64,000 bases of DNA, taken from Gautieria morchelliformis. Lineage: Eukaryota; Basidiomycota; Agaricomycetes; Gomphales; Gomphaceae. Location of the stretch: the NCBI GenBank assembly GCA_015179125.1, contig WHVA01000019.1, forward strand, positions 426,276-490,275, read 5' to 3'. Each line of letters begins with the position of its first letter. The stretch's first letter is position 1. The notes under the pieces are model-generated. The model did no database searches. It saw nothing but the letters and a program-made list of their open reading frames with translations, and was not told the DNA's origin. Of the stretch, positions 49,827 to 61,159 are shown piece after piece. The position numbers were made by a program, and so were the translations under genes.

Positions 49827-50087
49827 ATGCAGTCACTCCAAACTATAATCCTTGCCGCCATTGCGATTATGACTGCGCAGACGTCTGCCCGTACCCTCAA
49901 TCAACGGGGACTCGAGGCATTCGCTGCACGAAGCAATATCGTTTGCAATATTTTTTGTGAGCCTCCGCAGGTATTTTGTAGTCCCTGTGGATGCTGCGGT
50001 GAGTCTCCAGGTCGTTTGCATCGTCACTAATTGACGTACCCTGTTGCAGATCCAAACGATGTACAATGTCTGGCGAAATGTCAGTGA
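49827..50087 (+). CDS. Small secreted cysteine-rich protein 1, 69 aa
   Basis: Two exons, 49827-49998 and 50050-50087, are joined in frame across a 51-nt intron with GTGAGT donor and TTGCAG acceptor. The first ~21 residues are a classic signal peptide (MQSLQTIILAAIAIMTAQTSA). A short propeptide-like stretch (RTLNQRGLEAFAARS) follows, with Arg residues that could be a processing site. The mature end has eight cysteines spaced C-x3-C-x6-C-x2-C-x-CC-x6-C-x3-C, suggesting four disulfides. The same spacing is kept in the paralogue at 62966-63223. I do not recognise the family. Size and Cys content are those of secreted effector-like or hydrophobin-unrelated small proteins, but no function can be claimed. 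Confidence 0.78.
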
Positions 50088-50209
50088 TCCTGGTATAGAA
50101 GTGTCAATATAACGAGAGACCTTGATGCGAGGGGACGGAATACTGCTGGTACTAGCCATCTGTATGACTCGCCATTGATTTCATGGTCTACCGACACCGA
50201 GTTATCTAT

Positions 50210-50719
50210 TTATGTAATTGCTTGATTGTTATTTGACCCGTTGAAGCTGGGTCGTTGGTGGCCAGGAACCGCGTCGCAATGTAATTCAGGTTGGTAAATG
50301 CGCTGTAGTACGGAGGTAGGCATATTCATTGGGCCCATTACTTGCACGCTACGTTTGCAGATTTGGAAATGGCAAGTGGGAGTGACAACTTGATTTAGAT
50401 TCATAACCTGTAACAATGCAGCATATTTAGGACAGGTCAGCAGAAACGGGCGTAACGTATTTGATGATACGCATTCTCTGTAGCATGTTCCTTGTCGGAG
50501 ACCGCAGTAATTGTCGTCAATGAGCCGTTGACCCGCCGCAGGGGTGCACCACGGTTGCCAAATATACCAGTGTGTCTTATAATTGTGAGTTGTAAGCACT
50601 TGCTTACCGATGAGGCCCTTTTGTTTGGTATACATCCAACTGGTCGTGGGTCCTGGTGGTGTGCCACCTGAGAATCTGAAGCCAGGATGGCCGTCGTCGC
50701 CTGGGAAAACTAATGTCAT
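50210..50719 (-). CDS. Unknown ORF, 169 aa, duplicated in the other arm
   Basis: The open frame runs from an ATG at 50719 with FRFSGGTPPGPTTSW, a Trp/Cys-rich middle (WQPWCTPAAGQ, NYCGLRQGTCYREC) and QVMNLNQVVTPTCHF near the end. A related copy sits at about 62310-62796, where the last part is conserved as protein (QVMNLNQVITPTCHF) but the first part is in another frame. GTAAGC at 50607 and upstream AG/GT signals suggest extra exons towards 50920. I could not build a convincing multi-exon model, so it may be a decaying gene. Confidence 0.4.
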   Translation of the reverse strand: MTLVFPGDDGHPGFRFSGGTPPGPTTSWMYTKQKGLIGKQVLTTHNYKTHWYIWQPWCTPAAGQRLIDDNYCGLRQGTCYRECVSSNTLRPFLLTCPKYAALLQVMNLNQVVTPTCHFQICKRSVQVMGPMNMPTSVLQRIYQPELHCDAVPGHQRPSFNGSNNNQAIT

Positions 50720-51041
50720 AAATAATCCTGGGGGAGCTTGAGGCAGGCGCAGACAATGAGTATCACTAAGCGGAGCAGGTGCTTAGTTAGGAATCAACCT
50801 TACAAGCACTGCCTCCATAACGCTGGCCCAGGGTCTAAGAGTAACGTGACTTATGCAGCTTACCGGAGGTCTCTGGGTGGCCAGGGATCGGACATGCTGC
50901 CAGGTAGTCAAACGTAGCCGAGCAGGTGCCCTGCAGGAAAGGTGGTCTGCGTGTCGGGTGCAAGGCGAGAACGCAAGACGAGGCGAGTGTGACGGGTCAC
51001 ATATGTGACCTCTCTAGCGTTCCTGGAAAGTCAAACCAGCC

Positions 51042-52764
51042 ATGTTAGCTCCCCATCGCGTGGGCACCTTACTTCCTGCTTCATTTATATTGTCCTTTTT
51101 GAGCGTTTCTCTGACGCCGTCGTTTGTCTCCTTGACATTGCTCCTCACTTCACTCCTCCTCTACACGAAAGAGGCGTCTCTTTACCAAAATCGAGTCTCA
51201 CCGAAAGCGATCTATCTCTGGGCCACGCTTACAGCCTCAATAGCGCTTTCTAACTTTCGGCCCACCATCAATGCGCTTTCCACGCCCTCAACGTCCATAG
51301 GCTCACTAATTTTCCTGTCAGGGGCCTCTTCTCTACTCGCTCTAGTCCCTATCATCGCGAGGCATTCCATCCCATCGACTGGGCCTCAGATGCATCTCAT
51401 CGTGTTCCCCACCTTATGGACTGTGACATGGCTCGGAGTGTCGTCGATAAGCCCCATCGGACGTCTCGCCACCTGGACACCTATGTCTGGTGTCGAGTCT
51501 TACCAGTGGATCCGCCCCTTCTTCGGCCTTTCAGGACTGGACTGGATCGTTGCGGCATGGGCCACAGTCGCAGCTGAATTAATCGCCAATCCCGACGACA
51601 TCAACCAGATGCACGCGCCTCTCGTTGATATTGGGCGTGAAGAAGCCCCCAAAACCACCCAGGCGGGCCCCAAACGCTTGGCCCCTTTAACAATACTGTT
51701 CGCTCTCACTGTCCCCTCGTTTTTCTCCAATTCCTTCCCGCTGCCCCCGCTCTCGCCCAACACCACACCTGTTGGCGTTGCTTGCATTCTTCCCCAAAGT
51801 TCAGAGGGGTCGCAAGTGAAACGTTTCATCGACGAAACAAAAAAGCATACGAATTCTGCCAAGATCTTGCTTTGGCCAGAGAGTGCGGTGGTCTTCGAGA
51901 CCAAGGAGGAGAAGGACGATGCATTGGAGCAGGTATTGAACATAACAGCTGGGCCAGGCGGACAACATGTATGGGTTGGTGTCTCCTTTGAGGAACGGGT
52001 ATCCGGTTCAAGTTCTGAGAGGGATGGCTTGCACCGCAACGGGCTTGCGTTGGTCGGGCCGAATGGCGTCGAAATGACTTATTACAAGCGTAAACTGGTC
52101 CCTAGTACGTTCAGATCTAGTGCAGGTGATACCAAAATAATTCAGTGTGTTCGCAGTCGCGGAATCGTTTCACCAAATATCTTCCGGTGCCCCGCCCACT
52201 ATTCACACGATAGAGCTCCCCCGACCAAAACATATATCAAAGGAGGAATGGGGTGAGGCGCGCTGGATCCCACTCAGTGCAAGCATCTGTCTAGATTTCT
52301 CCTCCCCACTCACGTCGTTGCCATCACGCCCTGCACTTATCCTGGCTCCGGCAAAGACGTGGCATGTCGACGTCGGGCGCGCCATGTATGAGCTCGCGCG
52401 TGCCAGGGGTGATGAACTCGGGGCCGATGTGCTGTGGTGCGATGGCGGTGCAGGAGGCTTAAGTGGCGTCGCGGGAGACCTTCAGGTAGGGTCGGGGTCC
52501 TGGGTCAAAACCATCGGAATCCCGTACCCCGCAGGAGAGCGTAGGACTGTATATGGCATATGTGGTGATTGGCTTGTATTAGCAGCGTTCATGGGCGTCC
52601 CGGGGGTCATCTTCATGATGGGGCGCAACATGAATGACGCTGCTGTCGAGTGGCGACGGCGCGGACAAGACTTGCTTGGTCGAATTCGGGGTGCCGTGCG
52701 GCGTGCTCCTGCTCCTCCAGCGCAGACTGAGTCGCTCCTGGATGCCCCTGTGCCATCTGGATAG
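51042..52764 (+). CDS. Lnt-like nitrilase-fold acyltransferase, 556 aa, multi-pass membrane
   Basis: Two exons, 51042-52104 and 52157-52764, are joined in phase (1671 nt). The first ~250 residues hold several hydrophobic spans (LPASFILSFLSVSL, LTLLLTSLLL, IGSLIFLSGASSLLALVPII). A carbon-nitrogen hydrolase domain follows with the expected triad: Glu in LLWPESAV, Lys in YYKRKLVP, and Cys in SASICLDF after the intron join VP/IAESFHQ. This layout is that of bacterial apolipoprotein N-acyltransferase and its fungal relatives. Fungi lack the bacterial lipoprotein pathway, so the acceptor is unknown. The tail is Pro/Ala-rich. The first eight codons and 5' flank are duplicated at 48322-48391. Confidence 0.85.
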
Positions 52765-52876
52765 GGCCGTTTCGTTGTTTTGCGTTGATTTGCTCTGTTC
52801 GCTGTGCTGCCTTCGTGCTAGCGGCATGCTCCTCCAGCACAGACCCAGTCACTGCTGGATGCTCCTGTACCATTTT
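52697..52876 (+). repeat. Duplicated 3' end of the acyltransferase gene
   Basis: A ~55-bp segment covering the last codons (about 52704-52757) recurs imperfectly at 52823-52873, beyond the stop codon at 52764. Both contain CTCCTCCAGC and a CTGGATGC(C/T)CCTGT stretch. Confidence 0.75.
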
Positions 52877-53368
52877 CGTTATTTTTGGCTTGATTCCGCG
52901 TCGCTCTCCTGTCGTCATGCTGTCACCCGTGCTAGCATCTTTGAAAGATATAGCTGTACCAATACCATCAGTAACGTTGCTCTGAATTTGGAACTGTTCA
53001 CGAAAAACTGTAACGTAGTCTCAATGGATTCTACATATATAGGTTTGACTCGGAAGATATAAATTTGCTGTCAGTGCCAACAAAGCTAGAGCCATTTGCA
53101 ACTTGATGACAGCGGCGCGTGGGCGCGAGATCGTACGTCGCGTCGCAGTGAGAATGACCACCACTTTTCTAGCCGATGGTACAGTAGCTTGTGAATTCGT
53201 TCTCGCCGCTGCACGCAAATTTATTTTCGTTCAAAAAGGCGCGTTATCATCAATTGTGCTTTAATTATACACATCCGCAATAAAACGAAAGGAGACGGCG
53301 GAGACGGCGCGGACAACGTGGGACGGACGGCATACATATCTCATTTACAACCAACCGGCTTCAGTATT
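52765..53368. other. Convergent intergenic region
   Basis: Apart from the duplicated gene end this holds A/T-rich sequence between two convergent genes. No polyadenylation element or gene is clear. Confidence 0.4.
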
Positions 53369-55871
53369 TCATCTTGCCACTTTGGTCAGAGTAAGTACGG
53401 TGACATTACACGCATGCGACGGGGAAGGTACTTGCACTGAAAGGAGGGGACCACGCATCAAAGACTTCATGCCGCGCATCTGCGGTAAAAGCGGCTTGCC
53501 CTTCTGTTGAACCCTCGGCCGCCAGGGCTTCCCTGTCAGATCCGTGATTTCGATGGAATACCGTTGTTTAATGTGAATGGCCATGGCTGGGATGACATCT
53601 TTCTGGATAGAGCGTCTCGAAAGAAAAAAGTCAGGGATACAAGGCGCAAACACCAGTAAAAAAAAGGAAAGTACTCGTCCTCAGGCCAGCGATAATGCTC
53701 AAACTGGAGCGCATTCAAGGAGGGGAAGTTGGCAAAGTGGAGCAGGCCGAAAATAGTAAGCGTGACCTTGCAGCGCTCCACCTCGCATCCTTTTCAACGG
53801 CTCAGGAGGGCACACATGGTCTGAAAAGGAAACACTTACTGTCACCTGGAAAACCTGGCAAGCCTGCCAACTTGAGTTTCTGCAATGTTGCGTGCGACCC
53901 AAAGTTTTCAAACGCGGCAGCGATTTCCTCCCGGCACCGTCGCTGGCTGTGCATAGGCCCCCACCGCAATAATCGAAGTTTGGGCGCATGCCAGAAAAGA
54001 CTGGCAAAGTCGGCCGTGCCACTGAAATGTAGCTCTTCGACTTGCGCTCCACACGCTGCCATAAAAGCGTCTATCGGCGGGCGAGCGGTACTCGAAAACA
54101 CGACTATCTTCAATTGAGGGAGTCTGTGATAAGTAATGATGGGTCGGAAAGCGACGATGGAAAAAGTCTGGGGCGTCTGACCTCAGCACGGAAAGGGTTT
54201 CCAGAAAGGACGATGAGCCAGTAAGGTGCAGCTCCTGGAGAGTAGCCAATGTATCATGTTGAAGACCGGTGTTGTCGTCCGAGAAATCGCAAGGGAGGCA
54301 CATGTCGATCTTAGTAAGTTTCTTGAAGGAATTGAGGACATTGGGAGACAACGAAGTGTCGAGGCGGAAGTCGAGCTTTAAGGAAAGTAAACTGTCACCA
54401 GCCGCAGTTGCGAGTAGTGTGAGGGCGTGCGAGGGCATCAGTAATGCCCCGCCACAATACGAGCGTGAAATGTATAGGTGGCGAAGCGAGGTGAGAAATG
54501 GGAATAAAGCACACAAGTCAGCGACCATACACGTAGCAGCCCAAGGGTTGTAGGGGTCGTATACTGAGAGCTCAAGCACCAGGTGGCCGAGGAAAGGCGA
54601 CCGAAACACTGTCTTCAGGAGTAATTGGAGCGCATCGCCGCTACGTATCAATGGATGGGTATAGAACAAGTAGGTGACGACGCGCTAGGTTGGCAATAAA
54701 TGCTGAACCGCGGATAGAATTATGGCGGACGTACCGAGAATTTTTGGCACACCAGGGACAAGTTCCTACGAAGACGATGGCATTCACACACTGTATGTCC
54801 TTCGGACGGCACGGTCGCCAACGCAAAAATGTCTCCCCAAATGACGTCGGACACTTTCATGACGGTGTCGCTGCTGAAGGCAAGTCCATCTCTAACGCTG
54901 GGTTTCTGGGGTGTGTTAGTAGGATTGGAGGGCAATGTCCTGACATGCTCGTGAATAATCAACCGACCATATGACTGGAAAAATACCGACGGGGGGGCGC
55001 GGTTGACTAATAGAAAGGAGGATGCAACAAGCTGCTTATTCTTCGCGATCGCCGCCTTGACAGCTTCAACAGTGGTCCCACTTGGTAAATCATCCTGTCG
55101 TGGCAAGTCGCACATGATTCTGATGGTGATCGTAGGACTGCGCGTCAGAGGTTGTAAAGTATTAACGTTGATGTAATCGCCCGGTTCGTCGCAGTGCACT
55201 AATCGCAGTGACTTGGACTGTATCAACGCCTCACTGAGCATGGTTCTCCTAGTGAATAGTCCCACACGGGTCGATCCCGCTATATGTGTAGAATATGGGA
55301 AGCCGAACGTGGTCTATCTTGATCAATCAGGAGAAAAGCATGTGATTCCAGCAAAACATACCAGATTTTTCCAGGTTGGAATGACCTCGCACAATGTAGT
55401 AAAGAGCTTTCTGAGTTTCGCATTGTCGATTGAGCCGCTGTCGAATAGGAAGACATGTGTGGGGTTGATGTCGAATAGGGCTCGTGAAAGACATGAGGTG
55501 CGGGAGTCGGAGTAGACATTGAGGAGTAGAACGAGCGTAGATAGATTTTTGCACCCGCTCAGTATGTCATAGGTCCCCTGATATGCGCCTTCGAGTCGGA
55601 CATTCTTGATGTAGCGCGCGAATGAGGGGCTCGACTGGAGAGCACTGGCCAGAGCAAGCGACTGCGCCGTGGACCGTATCACAACGGTTTCATAGAGCAA
55701 TGGGGTCGCCACCCGCAGCCACCGTTTGCAGACCAAAAGCGCCGACGAAGACGGGACCAAGTCGTTGCTGCCGAACGCGCACGGGCTCTTGGAGGTGAGC
55801 TGGCCGTAGGGCACGGTGAGCGACGGGGCTAGTATCATGGCGAGCAGCTCCTCCGCGATCCTGGTGATCAT
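53369..55871 (-). CDS. Protein with two F-box-like segments, 752 aa
   Basis: Proposed exons: 55871-55362, 55313-54735, 54684-54182, 54123-53840, 53789-53641 and 53602-53369. All joins keep frame (2259 nt). Residues 1-60 read as an F-box (IAEELLAMILAP, LVCKRWLRVATPLLYETV). A leucine-rich stretch follows (LEGAYQGTYDILSGCKNLSTL). In exon 2 a second F-box-like segment begins (VSDVIWGDIFALA, RRNLSLVCQKFS), followed by its own leucine-rich part (LTSLRHLYISRSY, LQELHLTGSSSFLETL). Large families of such proteins in Agaricomycetes are thought to be substrate adaptors of SCF ubiquitin ligases. The tandem arrangement could be a true fusion, or two genes whose boundary I missed inside exon 2. The fifth intron (38 nt) is unusually short. 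Confidence 0.65.
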
Positions 55872-57638
55872 GGTGGGCGTGGTGTGAGGGTGGCGCTTCC
55901 GTAAGCGACATAGAACCAGCACGTGGGGACGCTGAGCTCCGCCGAGAACGCTGGTCTGGCCGCCGCCACGCTGTGGACGGGCGGGCACTGCCGCGATAAG
56001 CGTCAGGGAAAAGGACGCGAGGATACGTAGGGTGCGCGCATACTGCGTTCGCTTGTCGCTGCTGCTGGGACAGAGTGTCGGTCGGAGGGTGACTCACGGT
56101 CACAGTGGGTCACGCACGAGTCAGCAACAGGCGCCCTGGCAACAGACTCTGGCTGGGTTCTGCAATTAAGGGGCAGTCCCATTCCGGAAGTTGGTCCCGA
56201 GTGGTTGGGGAGCGTTGGACGTTGGAGGCTCAATTCTCTGTGAAGCTTGGAGTAGCCTCATCTGAGGGACGTGGATGATACAGCCACTCTTGAACGGCCT
56301 CCCCGATGGCCACACCGAACAGCATTCAAGGGACTGGCGTATAATGGGCTGCCAGTAACTACATGCTTCCCACTCCTCGTTGGTCAGGTTTGTATGATAC
56401 AGCCACTCTCGGCCTCCCCCCTCCCAGTAATTACATGCTTCCCACTCTCCTTCTGCCGGGCGAAGTGTTAACGAGGCCCTGACCTCCAACTCGTGTTGAC
56501 TGCATGGCTGCACTCGGATCAAGCGAAGCTATGTTTCGCCTTCCCCGCGCTCAGCTTGATCTCACGTCTGCAGACACCCGACCGTGGTTTCGGTTAATGC
56601 TTACTATTCTTGGCTCGGACGCGTGGGTGTTCTGTCCGCACCAACCTCTACCTGTTGCATTAGCAAATTGATGGCTTATGCACGAAATGCCAACAGTGTT
56701 GATAGGCATCATCATGGCATCCTTCAACCGAACACGGTCGAAGATTGGAGTGGACCGGATACACACAACCGCCAGGTGGCTGCGTGGACACATTCAACGC
56801 TTTGTATAGTCAATGGGTTAATCACTGATGGCCCGCAGACAGAGTCGGAGGTCGCAATTCCGGGTCGACAGGTGTAGGCTGGACGGGACGATACATGATG
56901 CATCCACTGAGCCTTCCATTGAAGCACAGGTACTATCTCAGTTCAAACCCTGCTAACCACTTCTTCAGGCCCCATCTACGCGTCGCTGATCGTACGTGCC
57001 CGTGGGAATAGGTCTGATCCGTTCATTGCGGCTGCAGGTCGTAGATGGAACCTGCGTAGATATGAAAACCATGATCCTATATTTCATAAGGCCCCACAGC
57101 GTCAGAACCTCACCACTGGCAGTGCCACAGATACAATCAGAAAGATTAGATGCGTGGGCCGCCGGTAAAAGAAAGGTCCATTGCGGCCAGTATGTCCTGC
57201 AGGGACTGGATAGGTCATGGAACACCTTGACGTTTCAGAAGTGATTGCAGACGCCAGAGATTCACGATGGCCGGCGATATGTACCCTGCCCCCAGGGTAG
57301 CCGGCGTGGTAGGATCAAAAAATTCAACCAGCCAAGGCTAGCAGGCGTGGCTCGCTCGCCTCGCAATGGAGCGTGCTGTGCATTCTAGTGTCTGCGCCTC
57401 CAGATTTACCATGTACATTGACCACCGCCATGAGTGTTGACAGCCGTCACATTTCAAACTCCGGGACGGCGGTAAGGAGCCGAGTGGAGCCTTTTTGTGT
57501 TCCGCCTGGTTGTCACCAGAGCCTCCTGCCTATTTTTCCTCTCTCCCCTATACTCTCCTGTACCACTACTATTAGACTACCGCCTCAGCGAGCGCGTTAA
57601 CACACGGAGACCTCAACCAACAGCAGCCGTGCACCACG
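55872..57638. other. Intergenic with an imperfect direct repeat
   Basis: No gene is recognised. Near 56276-56460 the motifs GATACAGCCACTCT and TACATGCTTCCCACTC each occur twice in the same order, in units of about 115 and 70 bp. The 3' end must contain the casein kinase promoter. Confidence 0.45.
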
Positions 57639-59749
57639 ATGACAACCCATGTCATTGCGAGCTCGCAGTACCATGGGGCCCATTCTTCAGGGGGCAGCGT
57701 CGTTGGGTCACATTTCAGGCATGTACACGCTAGCTAGCTCCGTGTGGGTGGTATTCATGATCCGGAACAATAGGGTGGGCAAGAAAATCGGCGAGGGCAG
57801 CTTTGGCGTCGTCTTCGAGGGTTCGTTGTGCTGCTCTGCCCATTCACCCAGCTAACCCGGTCTCCTGCAGGTACCAATCTCCTCAATGGAGCTCCAGTGG
57901 GTGCGTAGCTACTCAACTCAGCACCTGCGGATTCTCTCTCACACACTTTTAGCCATCAAATTCGAGCCCCGCAAGAGCGATGCGCCCCAGCTCAGAGACG
58001 AATACCGTGCCTACAGGACATTGGCTGGCACTCGTATGTATCGCTGCCTTCGGCTTGTCCTGCTCTCAGTTAACGTGTCCTTTGCCAGCCGGAATCCCAC
58101 AGGTGCACCACTTTGGCCAGGAAGGCCTGCACAACGTGCTTGTGATCGACCTGTTCGGTCCGAACCTCGAAGACCTTTTCGACATGTGCGGCCGCAAGTT
58201 CAGCATCAAGTGTGTGTGCATGCTAGCGCGGCAGATGGTGCGTTTATTGGGCGGCAGCGTGGTGGAGGCACACACTCTTCGCGTCCCGCTGGCCTCCCAT
58301 CTGTCATTGATATCTTTCTTTCGCACCAGCTTACCCGTGTACAAGCTATCCACGACAAGTCCTTGATTTACCGCGATATCAAACCTGATAATTTCCTCAT
58401 CGGCGCCCCCGGCACCAAGAGTGCCAACACCATCTACGTAATCGGTGTGTATTGCCCCGTTATATCTCGTATTACCTTTTCTATACCTCTCTTCACTTCT
58501 GACCTGTACAGACTTTGGCATGGCGAAGCATTACCGCGATCCAAAGACAAAACAGCATATCCCGTACCGCGAGCGCAAGTCCCTTTCGGGCACCGCACGT
58601 TACATGAGTATCAATACTCATCTCGGAAGAGGTATTTTTGAGTTCCTTCTTTGCCTCCTGTCATCTCATCGTATCCGAAAGAACAATCCCGCCGGGATGA
58701 TCTGGAAGGGCTGGGCCACGTGTTCATGTACTTTCTTCGCGGTGGTCTGCCATGGCAAGGTTTGAAAGCAGCGACAAACAAGCAAAAATATGAGAAAATC
58801 GGCGAGAAAAAGCAGAGCACGCCCATACCTGACCTGTGTGAGGGGTTTCCAGGTGAGTCACCGGCGCCTTTGCAGCTATCCCATGTTAAACAGATCCCGT
58901 CCGCCAGAGGAGTTCGCAATATATATGAATTATGTACGGAAGCTTGGCTTCGAGGAGCAACCCGACTACGAGTTCCTGCGCGAGCTTTTCGGCAAGGTAA
59001 TGAAGACCAACGGTGACGTGGAGGATGGCATGTTTGACTGGGTAATGCTGAACGGCGGCAAAGGCTGGGAGGCCGGAAACGTAGGTGCTTTCTATCCAGT
59101 GAGACACCATCATCACTGACACTTTTCATCCATCCAGACAAACTCGAGCCTTCTCGCACAGGCGCACGCCAACTCTCCCGGAGTTTCCCGCGACCGTGAC
59201 CGTGAGCGCGATCGGGACCGACGCCATCGCACCCGCGACCGCGAACGAGAACGCGACCGCGGCGACACCAGCTTGCCCCTCGCGATCCCATCGCCATTGG
59301 CGCTGCCGTCCCCGGCGGCCGTCAACGCCTCGAAGCGCAAGCCCTCCGCGCCGGGCACAAGCACCAACCTCGGCGGAAGCGCTGTGGCGCTCGCCCCGCA
59401 GTCGCGCCGCGCGTCGGGCATGGTGGGCCCGGGGTTGTCTACCGGCGTTGTGACAGGGACGCCTGCCACGAGTGGGAGTGGCGTGGGTGGCGGGACACAC
59501 CCGTACGCTGCGGTAAGTGTCGGGGCGCACATGCGGGGAGCCAGCCAGGGGCAGGGGCGTTATGGCTACTTTGGGGAGGGCGGCGGACGGCGGGTTGTGC
59601 CGGACCCGGGGATGGCTAATAATGTGGGCGGAGGGCCGGCGGCCATGGGGATGGGGGTACAGCCGACAAGGGCGATGGGGGTGCAGGATGGGGACGGGGA
59701 AGAGCGGGATGAGCGGAGGGGCTTCTGGGCCGTTCTGTGCTGTCGATGA
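57639..59749 (+). CDS. Casein kinase I (YCK-type, membrane-associated), 525 aa
   Basis: Ten exons: 57639-57718, 57774-57820, 57871-57900, 57953-58033, 58089-58237, 58330-58444, 58512-58631, 58682-58852, 58908-59080 and 59138-59749. All in frame, 1578 nt. Splicing yields the full CK1 domain: [22 protein letters not shown] (ATP Lys), [44 protein letters not shown] and LPWQGLK. After the kinase comes an Arg/Asp-rich block ([15 protein letters not shown]), a Ser/Gly/Ala-rich linker and the C-terminal FWAVLCCR. The di-cysteine recalls the palmitoylated ends of yeast Yck1/Yck2, which sit at the plasma membrane. The first intron appears to be GC-AG. A GTAAGT at 59515 could give an optional 36-nt in-frame intron. 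Confidence 0.92.
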
Positions 59750-60327
59750 TACGGGCAGTGTTGATGGTGTGAGTGGCATGTCGTTTTCCTGTTCGCGTGC
59801 CGCTGGGACTGAACAGACGAGGACAGGTCGGCGTGGTCGTGGGTGTCTGTCCACACCGTCAACTCTTATGCAAGGAACCCGATACCGTCCTTGTTGTTTC
59901 ATACCTCCGAATATCCCGGACTTTCAATACCGCCGTCAAGCATCACGTCCACATCACACCGTGCAGTCGGGCACGACATCTTGTTACTCTACTGGCTCTC
60001 TGCACCTACTCTCTTCTTCTGGTACCATTACGACTGTTTCTCACGTCACTCCGTATTTCTATAGTCCTGCATCTCTCTCCCTCTCACCATCCTCTTCTGG
60101 TTCTCTCTCATGCAGCACTGGTATTCATTGTCTACATATATTTTTCAGGGCACGCAAGACCGACCTCATGTATAAATACGATGCGTAGAATTATACACTC
60201 GTACTCGTGAGCTACTTGCAGCGTTATATTGTGTGACGTCACAGCCGCCAAAAATACCCGTTTTCCCACCAGACATGACAGAATTCGAGGGTGCTGCCAA
60301 CCGCTTCTAAACTTGTTTCCTCCCTTC
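59750..60327. other. Intergenic spacer
   Basis: This is the 3' region of the casein kinase gene and promoter of the next gene, transcribed in the same direction. No repeat or RNA gene was seen. Confidence 0.45.
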
Positions 60328-61159
60328 ATGTTCCTGCTTCGTGTTCGACCCTTTGTATCGGCGCGCCGCACTGCCAGCGCCGCAAGTCAGCTACACACCA
60401 GCCGACCCGTCGCAGCTGACTTTGCATCCTACGGCAAAAGTGCAACTCCTGGGGCCAAGCCAGATCAGGTCGACGGCGCCGCCACCACGCCCGAATACAC
60501 ATACACCAAACAGCAGGACGTGACGCCCGAGCCCCGCGTGTCGCATACGGGGACGCGCACGTACGTCGTGTCTCCAAAAGACTCGTCACCATACGACGTC
60601 CCTGGCGGTGAGTAGGCGTCGCTACTGGTGGAGTCACTACCCGGCCCATTCACAATGCGTGTGTGCAGGGGCCTATGGCTCGTCAGACCCGTACCTCACC
60701 CCGCCACAAACGCCTGCGCCGCAGACATCCGCCCCATCGTCCACGTCCTCCGCCCCAGCCCACCCCAACACGACCTCGCGCGTCCCTCACGACCCTGTAC
60801 GTTTTCTCCCGCCCCACTCGACATCATGTTCATTGCTGATGCTTATGCTCAGGACGGCGTCGGGGAGAGTGCTGCGGTGAGATACCGGTAGGTCTTGGTC
60901 TCATTTCGTGTATAGCGATGCGCCCCGTGTCCGCTATTCCTCGACATTAATTGTGTTATTTCCACGCCTGCCTCTGCCCACTAGCACCGCCCCGGGACAG
61001 ATGCACACTCGCGGGGGGTCCGAGGGGGGCCTCGGCTTGATGGACACGGCGAGGTCACAGGCCACGCACCAGCACAACACGCTTGCAGAACGCAACTTGC
61101 CTCCCAGTGACGAGGGCGGGAGGCTTGGCAACAGCGAGGCGTGGAAGCATAGAAAGTGA
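60328..61159 (+). CDS. Conserved protein with mitochondrial presequence, 205 aa
   Basis: Four exons: 60328-60607, 60669-60796, 60853-60887 and 60985-61159 (618 nt, all in frame). The N-terminus is rich in Arg, Ser and Ala with no acidic residue (MFLLRVRPFVSARRTASAAS), like a matrix-targeting presequence. The body is low complexity with few hydrophobics: TPEYTYTKQQDVTPEP, TYVVSPKDSSPYDVPGG and a Thr/Pro/Ser-rich middle. The C-terminus has GLGLMDTARSQ, HNTLAERNLPP and ends NSEAWKHRK. I do not recognise a characterised family. It is the intact parent of the truncated copies at 48708-49270 and 63792-63988. Confidence 0.75.

Larger units (their letters stand above)
48708..50945. repeat. Left arm of an inverted duplication
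   Basis: This arm matches 62090-63988 in opposite orientation. Shared items in order: the mitochondrial-gene fragment, ~530 bp of promoter region, the small secreted protein gene, and a ~700-bp unit containing the ORF at 50210-50719. Divergence is moderate with many small indels, so the duplication is not very recent. The arms are about 11 kb apart. Confidence 0.85.

Noticed and set aside
59126..59902. 258-aa minus-strand ORF opposite the casein kinase tail
   Set aside because: GC-rich antisense shadow of the Arg/Asp and Gly-rich coding region.
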